Shown: positions 1-10,697, counted from the first letter of the stretch. The stretch: DNA of 64,000 nucleotides from an uncultured Flavobacteriaceae bacterium (GCA_905181835.1 CAJIZF010000001.1:523501-587500); one strand, 5' to 3'. The notes: generated by a model from the sequence alone, not told the origin. Made by a program: numbers and translations.

Positions 1-1
1 T

Positions 2-469
<468 letters not shown>

Positions 470-474
470 ATTTA

Positions 475-494
475 ATCCCCGCGAGAGTGGGGAT
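475..494 (+). other. Hairpin in the rpoB-rpoC spacer
   Basis: ATCCCC (475-480) and GGGGAT (489-494) form a perfect six-pair stem around an eight-base loop, just after the rpoB stop codon. No U-tract follows, so it does not look like an intrinsic terminator. It could be an RNA processing or stabilising element in the rpoBC transcript; this is inference. Confidence 0.45.
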
Positions 495-567
495 CATAAA
501 GTCATTAAAGACTGCTGAAGTTTAAAAGCTTCAATTTTAATTATTACAACGCATAGTACATAGCATT

Positions 568-3500
568 ATGGCAAGAAATAAAGAAATAGTAGCAAAGAAA
601 TTTAATAAAATTTCAATTGGTTTTTCCTCACCAGAAGTGATTTTAGCGGAATCGCGTGGAGAAGTTTTAAAGCCAGAAACAATTAACTACCGAACCCATA
701 AACCAGAACGTGATGGTTTATTTTGTGAGCGTATTTTTGGTCCTATCAAGGATTACGAGTGTGCTTGTGGAAAATACAAAAGGATTAGATACAAGGGAAT
801 CGTTTGTGATCGTTGTGGAGTTGAAGTAACTGAAAAGAAAGTTCGTCGTGATCGAGTAGGGCATATAAACCTTGTAGTTCCTGTTGCTCATATTTGGTAT
901 TTTCGTTCTTTACCAAATAAAATAGGATACCTTCTTGGATTACCCTCCAAGAAATTGAATATGATTATTTATTACGAGCGTTATGTAGTTATTCAACCAG
1001 GAAATGCTCTAAATGAAGAAGGAGAGCCTGTACAAAAAATGGATTTCTTGACAGAAGAAGAATATTTAAATATATTAGAATCACTTCCCCAAGAAAATCA
1101 ATATTTAGACGATGAGGACCCAGAAAAATTCATTGCAAAAATGGGAGCAGAGTGTTTAATCGATCTACTAAGAAGAATTGATTTAGACAATTTGTCTTTC
1201 GAATTACGTCACAAAGCAAATAATGAAACCTCAAAACAACGAAAAACAGAAGCTTTAAAGCGTCTTCAAGTTGTTGAGGCACTTCGTGAATCTAATAAAA
1301 ACAGAGAAAACAAACCGGAGTGGATGATCATGAAAGTGGTTCCAATTATTCCACCAGAATTACGTCCTTTAGTACCTCTAGATGGTGGACGTTTTGCAAC
1401 CTCAGATTTAAATGATCTTTATCGAAGAGTTATTATTAGAAACAATCGTTTGAAGCGATTAATGGAAATAAAAGCACCAGAGGTAATCTTACGTAATGAG
1501 AAGCGTATGCTTCAAGAATCAGTCGATTCTTTGTTTGATAACACTCGTAAATCATCTGCTGTAAAAACAGATTCTAATCGTCCGTTAAAATCTCTTTCTG
1601 ATTCATTAAAAGGGAAGCAAGGTCGTTTTCGTCAAAATTTACTTGGAAAACGAGTTGATTATTCAGCACGTTCTGTAATTGTTGTTGGACCAGAATTAAA
1701 ATTATCTGAATGTGGTATTCCCAAGGGAATGGCCTCAGAACTCTACAAACCTTTTATCATAAGAAAGCTTATTGAAAGAGGAATTGTAAAGACAGTAAAA
1801 TCTGCTAAAAAAATTATTGATAAAAAAGAGCCTGTAGTTTGGGATATTTTAGAGAATGTATTAAAAGGGCATCCTGTATTATTGAATCGTGCCCCAACAC
1901 TACACCGACTAGGGATCCAAGCATTTCAGCCCAAGCTAATTGAAGGTAAAGCTATTCAGTTACACCCTCTAGCTTGTACAGCTTTTAATGCCGATTTTGA
2001 TGGAGATCAAATGGCGGTTCATCTTCCTTTAGGTCCTGAAGCTATTTTGGAAGCTCAGCTATTGATGTTAGGTTCTCATAACATATTGAACCCAGCCAAT
2101 GGGTCACCAGTTGTGGTACCTTCACAGGATATGGTTTTAGGTCTTTACTATATGACAAAACTAAAAAAATCTACCAAAGATTATAAAGTTAAAGGTGAAG
2201 GAATAACATTTTACTCTGCTGAAGAAGTTATCATAGCATACAATGAAAAAAGAGTTGAGTTGAATGCAGAGATTAAAATAAAAACAAAAGATTTCAATGA
2301 AGCAGGCGAGTTAGTTTATCAAATTATTACCACTACCGTGGGTAGGGTAATATTTAATGAACAAGTTCCTGAGGAAGCGGGTTACATTAATGAAGTTCTA
2401 ACTAAAAAAACACTCCGTGATATTATTGGTGATGTTTTAAGAGTTACTTCAGTACCGGTTACTGCAGACTTCCTAGATTCGATTAAAACGCTTGGTTACA
2501 AGTTTGCCTTTGAAGGTGGATTATCTTTTAGTTTGGGAGATATTATTATTCCTGCTGAAAAAGTTAGTATGATTGAAAAGGCCAATGCGCAAGTAGATGC
2601 TATAATCGGGAACTATAACATGGGACTGATTACCAATAACGAAAGATACAATCAAGTTATTGACATTTGGACAGCTACTAACGCAGAATTAACTGAATTG
2701 TCAATGAAGCGTATTCGTGAAGACAAGCAAGGATTTAACTCAGTTTACATGATGCTTGATTCTGGAGCGAGGGGTTCTAAAGAGCAAATTCGTCAGTTAA
2801 CAGGAATGCGTGGATTGATGGCTAAGCCAAAAAAATCTACTTCTGGAGGTGGTGAAATTATTGAAAATCCGATTCTTTCTAACTTTAAAGAAGGTCTTTC
2901 AATTCTTGAATACTTTATATCAACTCACGGTGCGCGTAAAGGACTTGCTGATACCGCTTTAAAAACAGCAGATGCAGGTTATCTAACACGAAGATTAGTT
3001 GATGTATCACAAGATGTAATCGTTAATACACATGATTGTGGAACCTTAAGAGGAATTGATGTAGCTCCATTAAAGAAAAATGAAGAGGTTGTTGAAACTT
3101 TAGCTGAAAGAATTGTTGGACGTACGTCCTTACATGATGTTTATGATCCTTTAACTGAAGAGCTGTTAGTTGCCTCAGGAGATCATATTTCTAACGAAAT
3201 TGCTAAAAAGATTGGTGCCTCACCTATAGATTCTGTAGAAGTACGTTCTGCACTAACCTGTGAAGCAAGAAAAGGTATTTGTGCAACTTGTTACGGTAGA
3301 AACTTAGCCACCAATAAAATGGTTCAAATGGGAGAAGCTGTTGGAGTAGTTGCTGCTCAGTCTATCGGTGAGCCTGGTACTCAATTAACACTTCGAACAT
3401 TCCACGTTGGAGGTGTAGCAGGAAATATTTCTGAAGAGAATAAATTGACTGTAAAATTTGATGGAGTTGCCGAGATAGAAGATCTTAAAACTGTAAAAAC

Positions 3501-4865
3501 TAAAGATAAAGAAGGAAATGAGGTGGACGTTGTGATCTCAAGAACTTCAGAACTTAAGTTGAAAGATAAAACAACAGGAATTACTTTAAGTACAAATATT
3601 ATTCCTTACGGTTCTCATATTTTTGTGAAAAATGGAGCTAAACTAAAAAAAGGAGCAGTTGTATGTCAATGGGATCCATTTAATGGTGTAATTATATCTG
3701 AGTTTTCAGGTAAAATTAAATACGAAAATCTGGAACAAGGAGTTACTTATCAGGTTGAAATTGATGAACAAACCGGTTTCCAAGAAAAAGTTATTTCGGA
3801 ATCTAGAGATAAAAAGAAGATACCAACGTTATTAATTATGGGTAAAGGTGACGAAGTGATTCGTTCCTATAACCTTCCTGTTGGTGCTCATTTAATGGTG
3901 AACGATAATGAAAAGTAAGTATTGGAAATATCTTAGTTAAGATACCACGTAAATCATCCAAAGCAGGTGATATTACTGGAGGACTACCTCGAGTAACGGA
4001 GTTATTTGAAGCTCGTAATCCATCAAACCCAGCAGTTGTTAGTGAAGTGGATGGAGTAGTTTCTTTTGGAAAAATTAAGCGTGGTAATCGTGAGATTATT
4101 GTAGAAACTAAGTTTGGTGATGTTAAAAAGTACTTAGTAAAACTTTCTAACCAGATATTAGTACAAGAAAATGATTTTGTAAGAGCTGGAATGCCCTTGT
4201 CTGATGGTTCGATTACACCATTAGATATATTAAATATTAAGGGACCATCAGCGGTACAACAATATTTAGTTAACGAGGTACAAGAAGTTTATCGATTACA
4301 AGGTGTAAAGATTAATGATAAGCACTTCGAGGTTGTTGTCCGACAAATGATGCGTAAAGTTAGATTGGTTGATCCAGGTGATACGTTGTTTTTAGAAAAT
4401 CAACTAGTTCACAAATTTGATTTTATTGAAGAAAATGATAAGATTTTTGGAATGAAAGTAATTGAAAATGCTGGAGATTCTGAATCATTGAAAGAGGGAC
4501 AAATTATTTCTTCACGTGATTTACGTGATGAAAACTCCATACTAAAAAGGAACGATAAAAAACTTGTAGAAACAAGAGATGCGTTGCCGGCTACGGCAAC
4601 TCCAATTTTACAAGGTATTACACGTGCATCATTACAAACAAAATCATTTATCTCTGCTGCTTCTTTCCAAGAAACAACAAAAGTTTTAAATGAAGCTGCA
4701 GTTAATGGTAAGGTGGATACCCTAGAGGGATTGAAAGAAAATGTTATTGTTGGTCACAGAATTCCAGCAGGTACAGGTATGCGAAATTACGAAACAATCA
4801 TCGTAGGTTCTAAATCTGAGTTGGAAGAAATGACTCGCGAAAAACAAGAAGTCAATTATAATTAA
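568..4865 (+). CDS. rpoC: RNA polymerase beta' subunit (frame broken once)
   Basis: This is the catalytic beta' subunit of RNA polymerase. The first frame (568-3918, 1116 residues) carries the N-terminal zinc site (C-x-C and CDRC, about residues 66-85), the NADFDGD metal-binding motif near residue 475 and a second cysteine cluster ([13 protein letters not shown]) near residue 900. It stops at 3918 after NDNEK. The next frame continues at once with [13 protein letters not shown], then [17 protein letters not shown], and runs to 4865. Adding one A to the AAAA run at 3911-3914 restores a protein of about 1430 residues, the usual Bacteroidota length. A gene this essential cannot be truncated, so a sequencing deletion is the likely cause. 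A hairpin terminator follows. Confidence 0.95.
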
Positions 4866-4910
4866 ACAATATATCTGTTTATTGAACCGATATTAAATAT
4901 TATATTTCAT

Positions 4911-4938
4911 AAAAATCCCAATATCTATTGGGATTTTT
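4911..4938 (+). terminator. Intrinsic terminator after rpoC
   Basis: AAAAATCCCA (4911-4920) and TGGGATTTTT (4929-4938) form a ten-pair stem with an eight-base loop and end in a T-run. It closes the rpoBC transcript. Confidence 0.85.
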
Positions 4939-4962
4939 ATTTTTTAACTAATAACAGATTTC

Positions 4963-4970
4963 TACCTTTG
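4963..4970 (+). promoter_or_regulatory. Probable -7 promoter element of the DUF3467 gene
   Basis: TACCTTTG matches the Bacteroidota -7 consensus TAnnTTTG and lies 22 bases before the DUF3467 start, after the rpoC terminator. I do not see a good -33 TTG at the usual distance, so the call rests on one box and its position. Confidence 0.5.
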
Positions 4971-4991
4971 TAGAAAAATAAATAAATAAAT

Positions 4992-5306
4992 ATGGCAGAT
5001 TCAAATAAAAATAAAAAAGGTCAAATAAATATTGAATTAGATGAAAAAGTAGCACAGGGAATCTATAGTAACCTAGCAATTATTAACCATTCTCAATCTG
5101 AGTTTGTGGTCGATTTTATTACTATAATGCCTGGAGTACCAAAAAGTAAAGTAAAGTCTAGAATCGTTTTAACTCCACAACATGCAAAAAGATTCTTAAA
5201 GGCGCTAAACGACAACGTTAAACGTTTTGAAAATGCTCATGGCGAAATAAAGGATTTCGAGCAGCCAACTATTCCACTAAATTTTGGACCTACTGGGGAG
5301 GCATAA
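4992..5306 (+). CDS. DUF3467 family protein
   Basis: A 104-residue protein of the DUF3467 family. Characteristic stretches are ELDEKVAQGIYSNLAIINHS, FVVDFITIMPGVPK and RIVLTPQHAKRFLKALNDN. There is no signal peptide or membrane segment, so it is cytoplasmic. Family function is not established. The gene sits directly after rpoC in many Bacteroidota, which suggests but does not prove a link with transcription. Here it has its own promoter-like box and is separated from rpoC by a terminator. It ends 10 bases before the convergent prfC stop. Confidence 0.9.
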   Translation: MADSNKNKKGQINIELDEKVAQGIYSNLAIINHSQSEFVVDFITIMPGVPKSKVKSRIVLTPQHAKRFLKALNDNVKRFENAHGEIKDFEQPTIPLNFGPTGEA

Positions 5307-5316
5307 ATTGGGTTAT

Positions 5317-6903
5317 TTAAAATTCACTTACAAAATGCAATTTGACATTTATATATTTTGATTGTGTCATTTGTAGCGTAAATGCTGAGTCTGCGAAGAA
5401 TACTAATTGCCCTCTTTTATCTTTTGCTAAAAATCTAGATTTTACTCTTTTAAACTCCTTTAACTCTTCAGGATCAGATTGCTTGATATCTATCCAACAT
5501 GCTTTGAATACATTTAAATTTTCGTAGGAACATTTAGCCGTGTATTCGTGTTCAAGCCGATATTGTATTACCTCAAATTGTAAAGCACCCACTGTACCTA
5601 TAACTTTTCTTCCGTTTAATTCTAAAATAAAAAGTTGAGCAACACCTTCATCCATAAGTTGATCAATACCTTTTGATAGTTGTTTGCTTTTCAAAGGATC
5701 TACATTATTTATATATTTAAAATGTTCGGGCGAAAAACTTGGGATTCCTTTATATTGCATTTTTTCTCCTTGGGTCAGTGTATCTCCAATTTTAAAATTA
5801 CCTGTATCGTGTAATCCAACAATATCTCCAGGATAGGAAACATCAACAATTTCTTTACGTTCTGCAAAAAATGCATTGGGACTAGAAAATTTCATTTTTT
5901 TATTATTTCTAACATGTAGGTATGGAGTATTTCTATTAAATGTACCCGACACTATCTTTACAAAAGCTAAACGATCTCTATGTTTAGGGTCCATATTTGC
6001 ATGTATTTTAAATACAAAACCACTAAAATCATTTTCATTGGGTTTAACCAATCGTGAATCGCTTTCTTTAGGTCTTGGTGTTGGTGCAATTTCAATAAAA
6101 CAATCTAATAACTCTCTTACTCCGAAATTATTCAAAGCCGAACCAAAGAATACAGGTTGTAATTTTCCTTCTAAATACTCACTTTTGTTAAATTCAGGAT
6201 AGATACCTTCCATTAATTCAATTTCTTCTCTTAAGGTTTCGGCTGCATCTTTAGAAATTAAATTATCTAACGATTTATCATTAATATTTTTAATTTCAAT
6301 TGTTTCTTCTATGTTTTTTCTATTATCACCACTAAAAAGATTTACATTTTTTTCCCATAAATTATAGATTCCCTTAAAATCGTAGCCCATTCCAATAGGA
6401 CAACTTAAAGGAGTAACTCTTAACTTAAGTTTTTGCTCAATTTCATCCAGCAATTCAAAAGCATCTTTTCCTTCTCGATCTAACTTATTAATAAATACAA
6501 TTATTGGAATATTACGCATTCTGCAAACTTTGACTAGTTTTTCAGTTTGTTCCTCAACACCTTTAGCGACATCGATAACTACAATAACGCTATCAACAGC
6601 TGTAAGAGTTCTAAAAGTATCCTCAGCAAAATCTTTATGACCAGGGGTATCTAAAATATTTATTTTAATCCCTTTATATTCAAAAGCTAAAACTGAAGTA
6701 GCAACAGAAATTCCTCGTTGTCTTTCAATTTCCATAAAGTCGCTGGTAGCTCCCTTTTTGACCTTATTAGATTTTACAGCACCAGCTTCTTGTATAGCTC
6801 CCCCAAATAATAATAGTTTTTCTGTTAATGTAGTTTTACCTGCATCTGGATGAGAGATAATTCCGAAGGTTCTTCTTCTGTTTATTTCAGATACTAAAGA
6901 CAT
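5317..6903 (-). CDS. prfC: Peptide chain release factor 3
   Basis: RF3 is a translational GTPase that removes RF1/RF2 from the ribosome after peptide release. The 528 residues match the family length. The N-terminal G domain has the P-loop SHPDAGKTT (about residues 17-25), the switch region around RQRGIS, DTPGHKDF (G3) and NKLD (G4). The RF3-specific central and C-terminal domains follow, with GALQFEVIQYRLEHEY near residue 440. The start MSLVSEINRRRTFGIISHPDAGK is typical. The gene is monocistronic and convergent with DUF3467. A CAAATATA box at 6923-6930 (TATATTTG on the coding strand) is a likely -7 element. Confidence 0.97.
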   Translation of the reverse strand: MSLVSEINRRRTFGIISHPDAGKTTLTEKLLLFGGAIQEAGAVKSNKVKKGATSDFMEIERQRGISVATSVLAFEYKGIKINILDTPGHKDFAEDTFRTLTAVDSVIVVIDVAKGVEEQTEKLVKVCRMRNIPIIVFINKLDREGKDAFELLDEIEQKLKLRVTPLSCPIGMGYDFKGIYNLWEKNVNLFSGDNRKNIEETIEIKNINDKSLDNLISKDAAETLREEIELMEGIYPEFNKSEYLEGKLQPVFFGSALNNFGVRELLDCFIEIAPTPRPKESDSRLVKPNENDFSGFVFKIHANMDPKHRDRLAFVKIVSGTFNRNTPYLHVRNNKKMKFSSPNAFFAERKEIVDVSYPGDIVGLHDTGNFKIGDTLTQGEKMQYKGIPSFSPEHFKYINNVDPLKSKQLSKGIDQLMDEGVAQLFILELNGRKVIGTVGALQFEVIQYRLEHEYTAKCSYENLNVFKACWIDIKQSDPEELKEFKRVKSRFLAKDKRGQLVFFADSAFTLQMTQSKYINVKLHFVSEF

Positions 6904-7104
6904 ATTGTTTTATTAATGTTGGCAAATATACAAGATGTTTATTTGATTTTTAGGACTTAAAAAATACTAATTGTAATTTATGTTTTTTAAAATTATAAAT
7001 TTAATAGAATTATTTTTTTAGGTTTTAAACACAAAAACTATCAAAATAATTAACAATGTACTTAAGGTCGTGTTAAACGCTTTTTTTTATTAACTATCGT
7101 TTTG

Positions 7105-7112
7105 TATTTTTG
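7105..7112 (+). promoter_or_regulatory. idi: -7 promoter element upstream of idi
   Basis: TATTTTTG fits TAnnTTTG. It overlaps a TTG (7110) that would otherwise be taken as the start of the longest idi frame, which argues for translation starting at the downstream ATG codons (7128 or 7134). Confidence 0.5.
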
Positions 7113-7127
7113 AGAAAAATCAATATC

Positions 7128-7649
7128 ATGAAAATGGAAGAACAAGTGATCCTAGTCAATGAAAGTGACGAACAAATTGGCTTAATGCCGAAGCTGGAGG
7201 CGCACCAAAAAGCTGTTTTACATAGAGCTTTTTCTGTTTTTATTTTTAATGATACCAATGAATTAATGTTGCAACAAAGAGCAACTTCAAAATACCACTC
7301 GCCAGGATTGTGGACTAATACCTGTTGTAGTCATCAACGGAATGGTGAAAGTAACCTCGAAGCCGGAATAAGAAGATTAAATGAAGAAATGGGTTTTGTA
7401 TGTAAGTTGTCCGAGGCTACGTCATTTATTTATAAAGCATCTTTTGATAATGGATTAACTGAACATGAGTTTGATCATGTGCTGGTAGGTAATTACAATG
7501 GTGAACCTCAAATTAATACCGACGAAGTAGCCTCGTGGAAATGGATGTTACTAGACGATGTTAAAAAAGATATTACAAAAAACCCTGATAATTACACCGC
7601 TTGGTTTAAAATTATATTTAATAAATATTATAAACATATATCCTCATGA
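7128..7649 (+). CDS. idi: Isopentenyl-diphosphate delta-isomerase, type I
   Basis: This enzyme interconverts IPP and DMAPP in isoprenoid synthesis. It is a Nudix-fold protein of about 173 residues. Visible signatures are HRAFSVFIF, LMLQQRA, the active-site region WTNTCCSHQR (catalytic Cys and metal-binding His) and the Nudix-like helix AGIRRLNEEMGF. FDHVLVG and the acidic DEVASWKWM follow near the C terminus. A TTG at 7110 extends the frame but lies in a promoter-like box, so I chose ATG 7128; ATG 7134 is equally possible. The stop overlaps the next start by four bases (ATGA), so the two genes are co-transcribed. Confidence 0.95.
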   Translation: MKMEEQVILVNESDEQIGLMPKLEAHQKAVLHRAFSVFIFNDTNELMLQQRATSKYHSPGLWTNTCCSHQRNGESNLEAGIRRLNEEMGFVCKLSEATSFIYKASFDNGLTEHEFDHVLVGNYNGEPQINTDEVASWKWMLLDDVKKDITKNPDNYTAWFKIIFNKYYKHISS

Positions 7650-8056
7650 GTATAACAGTATACAGAAAATCACATTTTAATGCGGCCCACAGATTGTATA
7701 GGCCAGATTGGGATGATCAAAAAAATAATGATGTATTTGGAAAATGTAACAATCCAAATTTTCATGGGCACAATTATGCGCTTGAAGTTGGTATCACCGG
7801 AGAGGTAGATCCAGAAACAGGTTATTTAATTGACATAAAAAAATTAAAAACCATTATGAAAGAAGAAGTTGAGGATTATTTAGATCATAAAAATTTAAAT
7901 CTCGATGTCCCTGAATTTAAGGTTATAAACCCTACCATGGAAAATATTGCCATTTTTATTTGGAATAAGCTAAGAGACAAACTAGAAGATGATTTTAAAA
8001 TTTCTGTAACGCTCTATGAAACTCCAAGGAATTACGCTGTCTACAATGGTGAGTAG
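7646..8056 (+). CDS. queD: 6-pyruvoyl/6-carboxy-tetrahydropterin synthase (QueD-like)
   Basis: A 136-residue member of the PTPS/QueD family (tunnelling fold), which converts 7,8-dihydroneopterin triphosphate. The bacterial QueD reaction gives 6-carboxy-tetrahydropterin for queuosine. Zinc-ligand histidines appear in SHFNAAHR and in the HGHNY motif; the catalytic cysteine is in GKCNNPNFHGHNY. DYLDHKNLN and NPTMENIAIFIW are family signatures, as is YETPRNYAVY at the C terminus. The CNNPNFHGHNY spacing resembles pterin-forming PTPS enzymes as much as classical QueD, so the exact product is uncertain. A tgt gene elsewhere in the window (52.3 kb) is consistent with a queuosine role. Overlaps idi by four bases. 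Confidence 0.9.
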   Translation: MSITVYRKSHFNAAHRLYRPDWDDQKNNDVFGKCNNPNFHGHNYALEVGITGEVDPETGYLIDIKKLKTIMKEEVEDYLDHKNLNLDVPEFKVINPTMENIAIFIWNKLRDKLEDDFKISVTLYETPRNYAVYNGE

Positions 8057-8203
8057 TTACACGACTCCAAATTAAAAATAAATTTTAAGCTTAATTGCTA
8101 ATTAGCTCATATTAAGATTATCATTACTTGATTAAAAAATATTGTTTTTTTAGTATGGACGTAATTTTAAAGATTTATACCCTTTAAAAGAATAGAAATG
8201 TAG

Positions 8204-8211
8204 TATTTTTG
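8204..8211 (+). promoter_or_regulatory. -7 promoter element of the 8.2 kb gene
   Basis: TATTTTTG matches TAnnTTTG, 18 bases before the ATG at 8230. The longer frame starting at TTG 8209 would begin inside the box, so ATG 8230 is preferred. Confidence 0.5.
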
Positions 8212-8229
8212 CAAAAATTTAAAAGAACT

Positions 8230-8499
8230 ATGGCAAATATTAGAAATTTAAAAAAAGACATCAATTACGTATTGGGTGATATTATTGAAGCTGTTTATTT
8301 ATGGGAGCTAACTAATCCTGGTAAAGAAACAAAAAAGTCTGAGGCGATAATTGACGAGGCAATTGATGTTTTCGACGAGCTAATAACAAAAATTAATCTT
8401 AAAAATGTTGAAAATTATAAGCAGCATTTTAAAGCTATTAACCAAGAATTAGAAGAAAAAGGAAGAAAACTTATCGATAAAATTAACGCGCTTAGTTAA
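8230..8499 (+). CDS. Small conserved hypothetical protein
   Basis: An 89-residue, charged, helical protein beginning MANIRNLKKDINYVLGDIIE. It has no signal peptide or membrane segment and no motif I recognise. The composition suggests an alpha-helical, possibly oligomeric protein. I have the impression that similar short proteins occur widely in Flavobacteriaceae, but I cannot assign a function. The TTG start seven codons upstream is rejected because it lies in the promoter box. The stop codon overlaps the end of the convergent DUF4369 gene by eight bases. Confidence 0.8.
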   Translation: MANIRNLKKDINYVLGDIIEAVYLWELTNPGKETKKSEAIIDEAIDVFDELITKINLKNVENYKQHFKAINQELEEKGRKLIDKINALS

Positions 8500-9201
8500 T
8501 TTTATTTTTATTTCTAAATTGAATTAAAGACTCTAAATCATTTCCGTATTTAGAGTCTTTTATATTTGGAGTTAACTGGTTGTAAACAGAGTCTAAATAA
8601 CTAGTTTTTACGTCGTTTACTCGGCTTACCATTAAATAAGGGGCAACTTCATAGTCATTATTCAATAAGCAAAACTGACTGTTGCCAAATATTTTTTTGC
8701 TAAAATTGATTTTTGCGATTTATCTAAACGATCCGCCAAAGAATCGTTTCCTTTTTTTCTGGAGTTAAAACTCTCTTTTATTAATTCTAAATTCCTATCA
8801 GAATACCGATTTATTATTTTATTGTATTCCTCCAGCTTGTTTTGATTTATGGATCCAGACACCTTTGCATCGGTCGCAAAATTATCTAAAGTGGTATAGA
8901 TAGTTATTGGTTTTGGTTCTGCAAAGAAAGCAATGCGATCATCATTTAAAATTCCATTTTCTAAACGAACATATAAATAATAGATTTCTGGCTCTAAAAC
9001 AGGTTCAATAAAACTAAAATCTGAACTACCGTTAATAGCAATTGAATCAATCGAAACCAAACTAGAATCTTTAATTTTTTGAAGGAATAAAGTCCCTTTT
9101 TTGAGTCCCTTTACATGCCCAGTAAGAATCATTTTTCCGTCATTATTTGAACAACTTATTATTAAAAATAATAACATTAAATAGCGAAGCGTTTTAAACA
9201 T
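8492..9201 (-). CDS. DUF4369 lipoprotein (frame broken once)
   Basis: A secreted lipoprotein with an N-terminal DUF4369 domain, the domain often found ahead of thioredoxin-like modules in Bacteroidota. The signal peptide ends in a lipobox-like LIISCSN. The first frame (9201-8662, 179 residues) ends abnormally in KKYLATVSFAY. One A added to the A-run just before this point gives KKIFGNSQFCLLNNDYEVAPYL and the frame then continues to a stop at 8492, for about 235 residues in all. No thioredoxin domain or CxxC follows, so this is a DUF4369-only protein. It lies 36 bases downstream of the DUF819 gene and is probably in the same operon. The A-run indel looks like a sequencing error. Confidence 0.75.
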
Positions 9202-9237
9202 TTTGATTTGATATTTATGGGTTGTTTTAATAATACA

Positions 9238-10572
9238 TTAGGAGACTGCTGCGAGTTGCATGAGTATGGTACATATGATGGCTCCAAGTGTTCCTACTGC
9301 ATAACCAAAAACAGCTAACAAAACACCCACCGTAGCTAGTGAAGGATGAAAAGCAGATGCTACTATAGGAGCGGAGGCAGCTCCTCCAACATTTGCTTGA
9401 CTACCCACCGCTAAAAAGAAGTAAGGCGCCTTAATAATTTTTGCAATTAAAATTAAGAGTCCCGCATGAACACTCATCCAAACGATACCAATTAAAATTA
9501 AGCCAGTATTATCCAAGATTAAACTTAAATCCATTTTCATACCAATGGTGGCTACCAAAATATAAATAAAAACGCTTCCAAATTTGCTAGCTCCTGCTCC
9601 CTCGTATGTTTTAGCCTTTGTAAATGATAAAAGAATAGCAATAAGCGTTGAAATACTAATCATCCAGAAAAATTTTGAACCTAAAAAAGTAAATATATTT
9701 CTGTAGGTTAAATTTTCTATATCGGCAACAAAGTTGTTAAAAAAGGGCGCTAAATAACTAGCACACAAATGAGAAATACTTACCGTTCCAAATGCAATGG
9801 CTCCTAAAATCATTAAGTCTGTTAAAGACGGGTTTCTTTTTATTTTTTCTGAAAATGTTGAAACCTTTTCTTTTAAATTCTCAATAGCTGTAGTATCTGC
9901 CTTAAGCCATTTATTTATTTTTTTTCTTTTACCAATCCCTATAAGTAGAATAGCCATCCAGATATTAGCGACAACAATATCTACGAAAACCATTCCACCA
10001 TATAATTTTTGGTTGTAACCATAAACTTCGAGCATTGCAGTTTGATTTGCTCCGCCACCAATCCAACTTCCAGCTAGCGTAGAAAGCCCTCTCCATACAG
10101 CATCAGGTCCTACTCCTCCAACAGTTTCTGGTGAAAAAGTGGAGATTAATAATATGGCAATTGGTCCTCCTATAATGATACCGATAGTTCCTGTAAAAAA
10201 CATGACTAAAGCTTTCCATCCTAAATTAAATACAGCTTTTAGGTCAATACTTAGCGTCATTAATACCAATGCCGCTGGGAGTAAATACCTACTTGCTACA
10301 AAATATAAATTGGTGCTACCTTCCATTAGCTCTCCATTTTCTTTAACAGTAGTCCATTCTGGAGCAATAAGTCCAATTGTTGTAAATAAAGCTGGTAACA
10401 TATAAGCAACGAATAACCCAGGTACAATTTTGTAAAATTTATACCAAAAACCAGAAGATTTTGATTCGGTATAAAAAATAAAACCTAAGGCTATCATTAA
10501 GATTCCAAAAACAATGGTATCATTTGTAAATAGTGGTGTGGTATCTAGTATTATTTCTGCCTTGTCTTGCAT
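9238..10572 (-). CDS. DUF819 family membrane protein
   Basis: A 444-residue integral membrane protein of the DUF819 family (YjcL-like). There are about ten to twelve hydrophobic segments, including DTIVFGILMIALGFIFY at the N terminus. Glycine-rich family motifs are seen in LAGSWIGGGANQTAM and in the C-terminal SQANVGGAASAPIVAS, which form a pseudo-symmetric pair typical of transporter-like folds. The substrate is not known for the family. First gene of a probable two-gene operon with the DUF4369 lipoprotein; divergent from the S1/P1 nuclease. Confidence 0.9.
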   Translation of the reverse strand: MQDKAEIILDTTPLFTNDTIVFGILMIALGFIFYTESKSSGFWYKFYKIVPGLFVAYMLPALFTTIGLIAPEWTTVKENGELMEGSTNLYFVASRYLLPAALVLMTLSIDLKAVFNLGWKALVMFFTGTIGIIIGGPIAILLISTFSPETVGGVGPDAVWRGLSTLAGSWIGGGANQTAMLEVYGYNQKLYGGMVFVDIVVANIWMAILLIGIGKRKKINKWLKADTTAIENLKEKVSTFSEKIKRNPSLTDLMILGAIAFGTVSISHLCASYLAPFFNNFVADIENLTYRNIFTFLGSKFFWMISISTLIAILLSFTKAKTYEGAGASKFGSVFIYILVATIGMKMDLSLILDNTGLILIGIVWMSVHAGLLILIAKIIKAPYFFLAVGSQANVGGAASAPIVASAFHPSLATVGVLLAVFGYAVGTLGAIICTILMQLAAVS

Positions 10573-10672
10573 GTTTATATTTTAATAAATGATTTAGATT
10601 TTCAATATATAACTTTTTTCAATTTTAATATTCAAATGTTTTTTATAATATGTTAATACTAATAAGGATTGC

Positions 10673-10680
10673 TATCTTTG
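10673..10680 (+). promoter_or_regulatory. -7 promoter element of the S1/P1 nuclease gene
   Basis: TATCTTTG is an exact TAnnTTTG match 17 bases before the ATG. The -33 region (around 10651, TGTTAA) is only a partial match to TTG. Confidence 0.5.
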
Positions 10681-10697
10681 TTTAAAATTCGATTATC

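Noticed and set aside
3900..3930. Programmed ribosomal frameshift in rpoC
   Set aside because: No recognised slippery heptamer or following structure, no known precedent in rpoC, and several other genes in the window carry similar breaks.
4977..4992. AAAT-type short repeats before the DUF3467 start as a phase-variation tract
   Set aside because: Only about four units in an AT-rich leader, not in the coding frame.
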